Positions 12,921-19,697 of a stretch of 19,697 bases of DNA are shown in pieces. Numbering within the stretch: the stretch's first letter is position 1; every line of letters starts with the position of its first letter. Position numbers and translations under genes: made by a program. This DNA comes from Lachnospiraceae bacterium UBA2734. GTDB lineage: Bacteria > Bacillota > Clostridia > Lachnospirales > Lachnospiraceae. The stretch spans positions 25,254 through 44,950 of the forward strand of contig DEKA01000021.1 of the NCBI GenBank assembly GCA_002353635.1. Reading direction: 5' to 3'. The notes below the pieces were generated by a model that saw only the letters and a list, made by a program, of their open reading frames with translations, did no database searches and was not told the DNA's origin.

Positions 12921-15749
12921 TTACTGGCCTGCGGCAGCCGCCGGGTCGGCGGGCTGTGCCGCTGCCGATGCATCCGGCGTCTGTGCCGCCGCGGCTGCGG
13001 CATCGGCGCTCTGATCAGGCGTCTGCGCGGCGCCGTCCGCCCCCGTGCCGTCTGATGAACTGCTCCCGGCATCTGTGCCGTCGGAACTGCCGTCAGAAGA
13101 AGCACTGTCTGCAGATGAGCTGTCCCCGGAGGAAGCCGCCTGCTGGGCAGCCGTGAGAGCCGCCTGTGCGTCGTTCACCTGCTGCTGCGCTGTATTGTAG
13201 TTCGTCGTCGCCGTATCCACCACAGCCTGTGCCTGCGCAATGGCTGCGGCATCACCGGAAGCCTGCGCCGCCTGCAGCTGCTGCTGCGCTGCCTGCAGAG
13301 TGGTCGTCGCCGTCTGCATCGTCGAATTCGCACTGTCCAGAGCTGCCTGTGCATCCTGCATTGCAGATGCTGCGATCTCGCTCTGATGGTAGCTGGCATC
13401 GCACGACTCCGTCGGCACCGTCGACTTGTCAAAATATTCCGTGATCGTATCTGCATCGCACAGTCCCGGCACGGCGAGCTTGCCGGAAGCCGTACAGATC
13501 GAAGCCTGCACAATTCCCTCCGGCATTGTGAAGTCAGAGGAAGACTTATTCTCGTGGATCTTCTCCATGACATTGTGCCAGAGGAGCTTCGCGATGCTGG
13601 CTTCACTGCCGACGAGGTCGGTATTTTCATCATAGCCGGCCCAGGTCGTGCAGGTGTAGTAATTGCTGTAGCCCGCAAACCAGACATCGTTTTCATCCGA
13701 TGTAGTACCGGTCTTGCCGGCTACCGGCGTCTCCGAGATCTGGCACATCGTGCCCGTACCCTTGGTCACGACGTCCTCCATCGCGGAGGTCAGAAGCCAT
13801 GCCGTCGTCTCCTTCAGCACGCGCCTCTCCTGTCTGTCGGATTCGTCGAGAATGACGTTGCCGTCGTGGTCTGTGATCTTGGTGTAGAGCTTTGGCTCGT
13901 GGTACTCGCCGCCGTCTGCGATCGTCGCATAGGCCGCATTCAGCTCTATGTTCTTTACGCCTCTCGTGATTCCGCCAAGAGCCAGTGTCTGCTGGACATC
14001 CGAGTAGATCTTCCCATTGATATCTTCATTGTCCACAAGTGTTGTGAAGCCGAAGTCAAGAAGATACTGATACCCCAGACGCGGCGTAATATCGGTCAGC
14101 GTCTTCACCGCAATGATGTTCATGGAGTTCTGTATGGCAGTCCGGATCGTCACCGGGCCTCTGTACGCCTCGCCGTACCAGTTGCGCACAGGAGTACCGT
14201 CCGCATAGGCATACGGCTCATCGTCATAGACGGTTGCCAGCGTCTTGCCGCCGGCATCAAGCGCAGGTGCATAGGTCGATACGACCTTGAAAGTAGAACC
14301 GGGCTGCCGGAGCGTTGCTGTCGCACGGTTAAGTGTTCGGCTCGCCGCTTTCTTTCCTCTGCCGCCCACGACAGCGAGGACGTCTCCTGTGCGCTGATCC
14401 TCTATCGTCAGCGACACCTGAGGCTGCGCCGTCATTGAGCTGTTCTCCCCAAGGATCTTGTCGCCGCTGCCGACAACGGCCGCCTTATATTTGTCGATCA
14501 TGGCATTGGCGGAGTCCTGATCCTGGAAAATCATGCTGCTCCCCAGTCCATTCTCCTTCATCCATGACTCCATCGTCTGGGTCGAGTAATTCGTCACTGT
14601 CCCATCCGAAGATTCGACGCTGAGCTGATAATTCAGATACCACTTGGTGCCGGCCGGATAAATGTCAGGATCCTCCGCCGCTTCTTCTGCGATTTTCTGG
14701 ATCTCAGTGTCCTGCGTCGAATAAATCTTTAGACCGCCGCTGAACAAAAGCGTGGTCGCCTGCGTCTCCGTGTATCCCTTCTTCTCCTCGAGGTCCTGCA
14801 GCACCTGATCTGTCAGTGCATCGACAAAATAGCTGTTGACCTGCTGGTCATTCGATGTGCTCTCGACCACCTGAATGCGCGAGTATGGGTCGTCCGCCAT
14901 CGCCTCATCGTACTGGGACTGCGAGATCCACTCGTACTTGAGCATGGCATCGAGCACCATCTTCCGGCGCTTTTTGTTGTTCTCCGGATACACAATGGGA
15001 TCGTATGCGGACGGATTCTGCGTGATGCCCGCGATGACGGCGCACTCGGAGAGATTCAGATCACTGACGGACTTGCCAAAATAACGCATGGACGCCGCCT
15101 GTACGCCCAGTGTGCTATGCCCGAGGTTGATGATATTCATGTAGTTGAGCAGAATATCATTCTTGCTCATCGTCTTTTCCAGCTGCACGGCCAGATACTG
15201 CTCCTGGATCTTTCGGCGCACGCTCTCTGCGAACGTCTCATCGGTCCAGCCTGTAAAGACACTGTTCTTGATCAGCTGCTGCGTGATCGTCGACGCGCCC
15301 TGAGAGAAATTGCCGGTCGTGATGCCCTGGTAAGCGGCTCGCAGAATACCTTCAATATCTATGCCGTGGTGCTCATAGAATCTCGCATCCTCAATGGCGA
15401 CAAAGGCATGCTGCAGGTTTTTCGGGACCATATCCATCGTCACGGGAATACGGTTCGAATCTGTCTGCACCATCTTCGAGATCTGGTTGCCGTCCTTGTC
15501 GTACACAAACGTGGCATAGCCTGTCGGCGTCACGTTGATGTTCGAGATATCCGGGGCCGAGTCAATAATGCCGTTGTAGGCGCCGATGCCTGCGCTGACG
15601 GCGACGACACCCGCTCCTGCGATAAAGAGCATCACAAGAAGCCCCAGCAGCATGCGGAAGCGGTTTACACGCCTTCGCATGACTGAGGCTCCTCTGCGGA
15701 ACTGCTCTCTCTCTCTTCTGACACTGCTTCTGCTGTAATTTGAAGTCAA
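12921..15749 (-). CDS. Class A penicillin-binding protein (PBP1A-type)
   Basis: About 942 residues from a TTG start. A basic cytoplasmic tail and one transmembrane helix (about 34-55) lead to a glycosyltransferase domain with EDARFYEHHG (catalytic E120) and GASTITQQL. The transpeptidase domain has SxxK as STFK (S485, K488), SMN (542-544) and KTGTT (679-683). It polymerises and cross-links peptidoglycan outside the membrane. The last 150 residues form an Ala/Gln coiled-coil-like stretch, then a Ser/Asp/Gly/Ala low-complexity tail. Start choice: TTG at 15749 (GAGG ten bases upstream) restores the NYSRxSVRRERE tail typical of clostridial PBP1A. An ATG at 15680 with GAGGAG eight bases upstream is the alternative (919 residues). 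The frame is open to 15845, but that part overlaps a repeat and is unlikely to be coding. Confidence 0.9.
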   Translation of the reverse strand: MTSNYSRSSVRREREQFRRGASVMRRRVNRFRMLLGLLVMLFIAGAGVVAVSAGIGAYNGIIDSAPDISNINVTPTGYATFVYDKDGNQISKMVQTDSNRIPVTMDMVPKNLQHAFVAIEDARFYEHHGIDIEGILRAAYQGITTGNFSQGASTITQQLIKNSVFTGWTDETFAESVRRKIQEQYLAVQLEKTMSKNDILLNYMNIINLGHSTLGVQAASMRYFGKSVSDLNLSECAVIAGITQNPSAYDPIVYPENNKKRRKMVLDAMLKYEWISQSQYDEAMADDPYSRIQVVESTSNDQQVNSYFVDALTDQVLQDLEEKKGYTETQATTLLFSGGLKIYSTQDTEIQKIAEEAAEDPDIYPAGTKWYLNYQLSVESSDGTVTNYSTQTMESWMKENGLGSSMIFQDQDSANAMIDKYKAAVVGSGDKILGENSSMTAQPQVSLTIEDQRTGDVLAVVGGRGKKAASRTLNRATATLRQPGSTFKVVSTYAPALDAGGKTLATVYDDEPYAYADGTPVRNWYGEAYRGPVTIRTAIQNSMNIIAVKTLTDITPRLGYQYLLDFGFTTLVDNEDINGKIYSDVQQTLALGGITRGVKNIELNAAYATIADGGEYHEPKLYTKITDHDGNVILDESDRQERRVLKETTAWLLTSAMEDVVTKGTGTMCQISETPVAGKTGTTSDENDVWFAGYSNYYTCTTWAGYDENTDLVGSEASIAKLLWHNVMEKIHENKSSSDFTMPEGIVQASICTASGKLAVPGLCDADTITEYFDKSTVPTESCDASYHQSEIAASAMQDAQAALDSANSTMQTATTTLQAAQQQLQAAQASGDAAAIAQAQAVVDTATTNYNTAQQQVNDAQAALTAAQQAASSGDSSSADSASSDGSSDGTDAGSSSSDGTGADGAAQTPDQSADAAAAAAQTPDASAAAQPADPAAAAGQ

Positions 15750-15753
15750 ATTA
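15736..15753. repeat. Palindrome over the proposed PBP start codon
   Basis: TAATTTGA and TCAAATTA are perfect inverted copies separated by AG. The proposed TTG start (15749-15747) lies inside the right arm. It may be an operator, or an RNA hairpin limiting initiation. It may also argue for the downstream ATG start. Confidence 0.5.
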
Positions 15754-15782
15754 ATATTACCTCTTCGTGCCGTGTAAAGTGT

Positions 15783-15823
15783 GGCACCCCGAGGCGAAAT
15801 CCGCGAAGGCGGTTTCGCCGATG
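15783..15823 (+). repeat. Dispersed hairpin repeat, copy 2
   Basis: Matches copy 1 (6639-6680) across about 41 bases. It also shares GCGAAGGCGGTTT and GATGGGTC with the partial copy at 19673-19697. The hairpin GGCGAAA-(T)-CCGC, loop GAAG, GCGG-TTTCGCC spans 15793-15819. It is intergenic, between the hydrogenase and penicillin-binding protein genes. Confidence 0.7.
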
Positions 15824-15833
15824 GGTCCTGCAA

Positions 15834-15856
15834 CCGATGACGCATCGCGGCATCGG
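15834..15856. other. Second hairpin in the hydrogenase-PBP spacer
   Basis: CCGATG (15834-15839) and CATCGG (15851-15856) can pair around an 11-base loop. It lies between repeat copy 2 and the inverted repeat at the hydrogenase stop. Confidence 0.4.
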
Positions 15857-15861
15857 CTGCT

Positions 15862-15897
15862 GATTGAATGGGATCGCATCAGCGGTCCCATTCAATC
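15862..15897. repeat. 12-bp inverted repeat at the hydrogenase stop codon
   Basis: GATTGAATGGGA (15862-15873) and TCCCATTCAATC (15886-15897) are perfect inverted copies with a 12-base loop. The right arm overlaps the stop codon of the hydrogenase gene (15894-15892). There is no T-run on the minus strand, so it may protect the transcript end rather than terminate it. Confidence 0.7.
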
Positions 15898-17640
15898 TTT
15901 CATTTCCCAGCCAAAATGATCCGTATGCAGAATCTCTTCCGCAAGGGGGCTGAGAGGTTTTTCAAGATAATCATTATACAACATCTGTATATCCGGATTC
16001 TCGTGGCTGAAGCGGATCTTCATCTTTCCATCGATCCTGTGCAGCACTTCGCCGCGGTCGAACCTTCTGTCGATATCATCCTGATGAAGGGGCTGGCCGC
16101 CGCCGCCCGCGCATCCATTCGGGCAGGCCATGACCTCCACAAAATCATAGTGCACCTCGCCGCGCAGAATGGCCCTGCAGAGAAGATCCGCGTTGTGAAG
16201 GCCGCTCGCCACGGCTACTCTCACCCTGCTGCCGCCGATCTCTGCCTCTGCCTCGCGCCACGCCGTGTCCATGCGGCCGCCGCGAAGCGTCCGGAACAGA
16301 TCCGGATCAGGATTTTTCCCTGTAACCATATAATACGCCGAGCGCAGCGCGGCTTCCATAACACCGCCCGTGACACCGAAAATAACGCCGGCCCCTGTGT
16401 AATCACCGCACACACGGTCAAAGGCAGCCTCCTCTATGCGCTCCGGCTCGAGGTTGTCCGCGCGGATCATTCTGACCACTTCTCTCGTTGTCAGCACATA
16501 ATCTACGTCCTGCAGACCGTTTATATTCCGCTCAGTAGGCAGAGCCGCCTCGTGCTTCTTCGCGATGCAGGGCATGATCGAGACGACCCTGATCTTTGCG
16601 GGATCGATTCCCATCTTCTGCGCAAAATACGTCTTGATCACCGCGCCGAACATAGTGTGCGGGCTCTTGGATGTGGAGAGCTGCCCCGTCAGCTGCGGAT
16701 ACCTCGCCTTCACAAAGCGCACCCACCCGGGACAGCAGCTGGTGAACATCGGATACTGCGCAAGGTCTCCTTTGTTCTTTCTTGCAAGGAACTCCGAGGC
16801 CTCCTCCATGATCGTCAGATCTGCGCCAAAGCTCGTATCAAAGACATAGTCAAAGCCCATCGCCTTCAGGACGCCGGCCAGCCGGTTCACGGTTGCCTTT
16901 TCCGGGGACATGCCCAGTTCCTCGCCCCAGGCTGTCCGGATCGCGGGCGCAATCTGCGCCACTGTCACAATGTCCGGATTCTCAAGGCATCTGAAAACAA
17001 GACCGGTATCGTCTCTCTCTCTGAGCGCCGCCGTAGGACAGACCGTAATGCACTGTCCGCAGAGCGTACAGTCCGCCTCCTCGATTCTCCTTGCGCCGGC
17101 GACGTCCACACGCGCCCATGCGCCTGCATTCACGAGGTCCCACACATGCATGTCCTGAATCTTATCACAGACCTGTATACAGCGCATGCACTTGATGCAC
17201 TTGGTGTTGTCGCGCACAAGGGCGAAATTCTTCGGCCAGCGGATTTGCTTTCCGCTGGGAATATTTTCATAATACCCATCCAGATTCACGGAGAGGTCAC
17301 TGCAGAGCGTCTGCAGCTGGCAGTTGCCGCTGCGCACACACTGGCTGCACCGCCCGTCGTGCTGGGTCATGATAAAGGAGAGGTTGGTTCTCGCCGCCTG
17401 ACGGACGCGCATGGAGTTCGTTGTCACCCTCATGCCCTCTTCCACCTTAGTGATGCAGGCGGGGATGAGCTTGTCCTCCCCCTCGACCTCGACGCTGCAG
17501 AGTCTGCAGGCGCCGATCTCGTTAAGCTTTTTCAGATAGCAAAGGTGCGGGATGGACACGCCGTTCTGCAGTGCCGCTTCGAGAATAGAAGTGCCCTCTT
17601 GAACAGTCACCGCTCTGCCGTCTATTATAAGTCTTACCAT
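15892..17640 (-). CDS. [FeFe] hydrogenase catalytic subunit, M3 type
   Basis: 582 residues. In order: a 2Fe-2S ferredoxin-like domain (C34, C45, C48, C62); a His-Cys3 4Fe-4S site (H94, C98, C101, C107); two 4Fe-4S ferredoxin motifs (C148-C158 and C191-C201); and the H-cluster domain with TSCCPGW (300-306), MPCIAKKHEA (356-365) and EVMACPNGCAGGGGQP (502-517). All H-cluster ligands and the proton-path cysteine C302 are present, so it should be active in reversible hydrogen formation in the cytoplasm. No signal peptide is visible. The ATG overlaps the stop of the upstream flavoprotein gene (ATGGTAA), with GGGAGG eight bases upstream, so translation is probably coupled. The maturases HydE, HydF and HydG are not in the window. 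Confidence 0.95.
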   Translation of the reverse strand: MVRLIIDGRAVTVQEGTSILEAALQNGVSIPHLCYLKKLNEIGACRLCSVEVEGEDKLIPACITKVEEGMRVTTNSMRVRQAARTNLSFIMTQHDGRCSQCVRSGNCQLQTLCSDLSVNLDGYYENIPSGKQIRWPKNFALVRDNTKCIKCMRCIQVCDKIQDMHVWDLVNAGAWARVDVAGARRIEEADCTLCGQCITVCPTAALRERDDTGLVFRCLENPDIVTVAQIAPAIRTAWGEELGMSPEKATVNRLAGVLKAMGFDYVFDTSFGADLTIMEEASEFLARKNKGDLAQYPMFTSCCPGWVRFVKARYPQLTGQLSTSKSPHTMFGAVIKTYFAQKMGIDPAKIRVVSIMPCIAKKHEAALPTERNINGLQDVDYVLTTREVVRMIRADNLEPERIEEAAFDRVCGDYTGAGVIFGVTGGVMEAALRSAYYMVTGKNPDPDLFRTLRGGRMDTAWREAEAEIGGSRVRVAVASGLHNADLLCRAILRGEVHYDFVEVMACPNGCAGGGGQPLHQDDIDRRFDRGEVLHRIDGKMKIRFSHENPDIQMLYNDYLEKPLSPLAEEILHTDHFGWEMKD

Positions 17641-19469
17641 TCCAGTTTCCTCCCTCCTCTGAACAGACCATAGCCGAAGCGGTCACAGCGAAGACATCTG
17701 CTGCACTCCTGATATGCCTCCTCGTCACTCATGCCCATCGTCACGAGCGCAAAATCCCTGTCTATCCTGTCAATCTCGCGGCCCTTGAGCACAACACGGC
17801 CGCACGGAGGCATATTGCTCATGGAAGGATCCGGCACCTCCACGTCGCACCTGATCTTATGATGGAAGCCCAGAAAACTGTCGATATTGTCGGCGGCCAC
17901 CTTTCCTGCCGCCACAGCGAGGATTACAGTCGCAGGTCCCGAGACTGCATCTCCCCCTGCGAAAACATTGCCGCTCCCCGGCACGAAGCTCGAGAGCTCC
18001 GCCTCGATGGCGCCCCTCTTTGTCCGCATGCCCGTATCTTCAAACGGTTTCGAGTGGATGGACTGTCCGATGGCCACGATCACATAGTCACAGGGAATCC
18101 GGACGGGCTTCGTGTCCGCCGCGCGCACGGAGGTTCTTCCTCCCCTGTCGACAGCGGAGATAATCTGCGGCTGCGCCCAGAATGCGGTGACCTCACCTTC
18201 GTCGTTCAGCTCGATGTGCTCCGGCGCATGCAGGGTCATAATGCGGGCGCCTTCGATCTGCGCCTCGTGCACCTCTTCCGGAAGCGCCGTCATGTCTTCT
18301 ATTCTTCTTCTGTAAACGGTTGTGACTTTGGAGGCTCCCAGCCGAAGGCTCGTTCTTGTGGCATCCATAGCGACGTTTCCGCCGCCGATGACACAGACTG
18401 TTCTGCCTCTGAGATCAGGCGCTTTGCCGCTGCCGACATCACGCAGCATCTCCACTGCGCTGATGACGTTTTTGCCGTTCTCACCCGGAATGCCGAGCTG
18501 TCTGTGATCATGGGCGCCAATGGAAACATAGACGGCGTCAAACTCACTCTTGAGCTCGTCGACGGAGACGTCCTCTCCTACATTAATATTGACCCATGCC
18601 TCCACACCTGTGGCAAGAACGTTGGCAATGTCGCTGTCCAGAACACTCCCGGGCAGACGATAGTCCGGAATGCCGTAGCGCAGCATCCCGCCGAGCTTCT
18701 CTCTCTGCTCGTATACGCGCACCTTGTGCCCCATAAGGGAGAGGTAATAGGCTGCAGTGAGTCCTCCGGGGCCGCCGCCCACGACAGCTACCCTCTTTCC
18801 GGTAGATGACTGACAGGCAGGTGCCGGCACTTCGCCCGCGTGGTCAACAGCGTATCTCTTCAGCGAACAGATGTTGATCGGCGCATCCACAAGGCTGCGG
18901 CGGCACCTCTCTTCACAGGGGTGCTCACAGACATAGCCGCACACGCCCGGGAAGGGATTGTCCTTGCGGATAAGGCGCACGGCATCTGCATATCTTCCTG
19001 CCTTGATGAGGGCTATATAGCCCGGCACATCGACATGCGCAGGACAGGCAGCCGTGCAGGGAATGGACTGTCTCGTCTCATAGCTGCAGCGCCCATACCG
19101 GATATGCTCCAGATAATCATCGCGGAACCCGTCGAGGCCCCTCAGGACCATGACCGCCGTCTCGTATCCGATCGCGCAGTCAGCCGTGTCTCGGATGACC
19201 GTCGCTGTCTCCTTGATTCTGTCCAGAATTTCCTCATCCGCCTCGCCGTATGCGATGTCGCGGATCATCTTCTCAAGCTGCCCAAGTCCTACGCGGCACG
19301 GCACACACTTGCCGCAGCTCTGGGCATGGCAGGTCCGCAGAAAATTCAGCGTCATGTCCACCGGGCACAGCCCGAGAGGGCTTGCCCCAATGCGCTGCTC
19401 CATGGTGCGGTACATGCTCTCCAGGACCTTCTGTCCCTGGCCTGTCTTTTCAATCTTCAGTCTCTCCAT
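17634..19469 (-). CDS. NuoF-like 4Fe-4S domain fused to GltD/NfnB-like NAD(P)H oxidoreductase
   Basis: 611 residues, with a composite architecture. Residues 1-115 match the C-terminal 4Fe-4S domain of NuoF/HydB (SCGKCVPCR; C52, C55, C58, C98) but lack the FMN/NADH-binding domain. About 130-210 is the N-terminal 4Fe-4S domain of glutamate synthase small subunits (C138, C142, C177, C181, C185, C189). About 225-530 holds two Rossmann folds: FAD GGGPGG (231-236) and nucleotide GGGNVA (362-367), followed by YRRR (386-389), which suggests NADPH preference. A last CxxCxxC (C589, C592, C595) lies near the end. It probably carries electrons between NAD(P)H and the hydrogenase encoded immediately downstream. 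GGAGG eight bases upstream supports the start. It is first in its operon. Other readings are an Nfn-like or GltD-like subunit with a different acceptor. Confidence 0.85.
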   Translation of the reverse strand: MERLKIEKTGQGQKVLESMYRTMEQRIGASPLGLCPVDMTLNFLRTCHAQSCGKCVPCRVGLGQLEKMIRDIAYGEADEEILDRIKETATVIRDTADCAIGYETAVMVLRGLDGFRDDYLEHIRYGRCSYETRQSIPCTAACPAHVDVPGYIALIKAGRYADAVRLIRKDNPFPGVCGYVCEHPCEERCRRSLVDAPINICSLKRYAVDHAGEVPAPACQSSTGKRVAVVGGGPGGLTAAYYLSLMGHKVRVYEQREKLGGMLRYGIPDYRLPGSVLDSDIANVLATGVEAWVNINVGEDVSVDELKSEFDAVYVSIGAHDHRQLGIPGENGKNVISAVEMLRDVGSGKAPDLRGRTVCVIGGGNVAMDATRTSLRLGASKVTTVYRRRIEDMTALPEEVHEAQIEGARIMTLHAPEHIELNDEGEVTAFWAQPQIISAVDRGGRTSVRAADTKPVRIPCDYVIVAIGQSIHSKPFEDTGMRTKRGAIEAELSSFVPGSGNVFAGGDAVSGPATVILAVAAGKVAADNIDSFLGFHHKIRCDVEVPDPSMSNMPPCGRVVLKGREIDRIDRDFALVTMGMSDEEAYQECSRCLRCDRFGYGLFRGGRKLEW

Positions 19470-19516
19470 AATAAAGGCCTCCGCAGATGCAGATTACCAA
19501 TGGTATACAACCGTTC

Positions 19517-19542
19517 TCCGCCGACTTTGCTGAAGAGGCGGA
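19517..19542 (-). other. Leader hairpin upstream of the flavoprotein gene
   Basis: TCCGCC (19517-19522) and GGCGGA (19537-19542) can pair around a 14-base loop. It lies in the predicted 5' untranslated RNA between the promoter and the ribosome binding site. Role unknown. Confidence 0.4.
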
Positions 19543-19554
19543 ATAGTTGTCTGT

Positions 19555-19583
19555 ATTTTACCGTATGCGGATTTTTTTGTACA
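19555..19583 (-). promoter_or_regulatory. Candidate promoter of the hydrogenase operon
   Basis: On the minus strand TGTACA (19583-19578) and TAAAAT (19560-19555) are 17 bp apart, in an AT-rich stretch about 85 bases before the start. The -10 matches consensus at five of six positions and the -35 at four of six. No Rex-type TTGTTAA...TTAACAA operator is visible nearby. Confidence 0.5.
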
Positions 19584-19672
19584 TCCTGTCCTAAATTGAT
19601 CTTATTTTATCCCGATTATTTGACTCTATGCATAGGACGCCCATATCTGCTAAAATAATAAAAGACTTTGCC

Positions 19673-19697
19673 GACCCATCAGCAAAACCGCCTTCGC
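19673..19697 (-). repeat. Dispersed hairpin repeat, copy 3 (cut by window edge)
   Basis: Read on the minus strand it is GCGAAGGCGGTTTTGCTGAT followed by GGGTC. It aligns with copy 2 with two differences (both C to T) across 25 bases. Only the loop and right arm are inside the window; the left arm would lie just beyond the right edge. Confidence 0.65.

Noticed and set aside
15750..15845. Extension of the penicillin-binding protein to an ATG at 15845
   Set aside because: It would translate through hairpin repeat copy 2. The extra residues do not resemble the family and there is no ribosome binding site.
15868..17673. A 601-codon open frame on the plus strand opposite the hydrogenase gene
   Set aside because: It mirrors the codon pattern of the real gene. 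Its translation is rich in His, Arg and Leu with no recognisable domain, whereas the minus-strand frame has all hydrogenase motifs.
19470..19697. A Rex (redox) operator upstream of the hydrogenase operon
   Set aside because: No TTGTTAA...TTAACAA-type palindrome was found. GTATAC near 19505 is too short to call.

Overview
This window looks like chromosomal DNA from a Clostridia-type Firmicute, most likely a Lachnospiraceae-like anaerobe with moderate to high GC content. The grounds are a DUF1275 protein, a clostridial-style class A penicillin-binding protein with a low-complexity tail, an M3-type [FeFe] hydrogenase, and strong GGGAGG-type ribosome binding sites. Every recognisable gene but one lies on the minus strand, so the operons read from right to left.

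Layout from the right edge: (a) 19469-15892 is a two-gene unit. It encodes a flavoprotein fusing a NuoF-like 4Fe-4S domain to a GltD/NfnB-like NAD(P)H oxidoreductase, and an [FeFe] hydrogenase whose start overlaps the upstream stop. (b) 15749-12921 is a class A penicillin-binding protein, followed by its own terminator. (c) 12783-12175 is a cytidylate-kinase-like protein. (d) 11817-12044 is the only plus-strand gene. It encodes a 75-residue two-helix membrane protein divergent from pstS. A terminator that can work in both directions separates it from (c). (e) 11461-2451 is a complete phosphate locus: pstS, pstC, pstA, pstB, phoU, an Na/Pi cotransporter (nptA-like), then phoB and phoR, closed by a strong terminator. 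(f) 2278-1550 is a DUF1275 membrane protein, and 1395-91 is a class I-type aminotransferase with its own promoter.

The phosphate locus holds the clearest regulatory signal. Hexamers of the TTAACA/TTTACA type recur every 11 bp, as expected for PhoB/PhoP boxes. Six units precede pstS in the minus orientation. At least five well-matched units precede nptA. A second array of four, in the opposite orientation, points toward the small plus-strand membrane-protein gene. That gene is therefore a candidate new member of the Pho regulon. No such box is visible in front of phoB-phoR, which suggests they are fed by read-through from nptA across a large hairpin. RNA hairpins between pstS and pstC and between pstA and pstB probably adjust expression within the operon.

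Two further points stand out. The hydrogenase is paired with an unusual fused flavin subunit in place of the usual NuoF/NuoE-like partners; this resembles the little-studied glutamate-synthase-linked hydrogenases. A short hairpin repeat (core GCGAAATCCGCGAA.GCGGTTT) occurs three times in intergenic DNA, with the third copy cut by the right edge. No RNA genes, CRISPR arrays, insertion sequences or prophage genes were seen. All assignments come from reading the sequence and from family knowledge; no database search was run.
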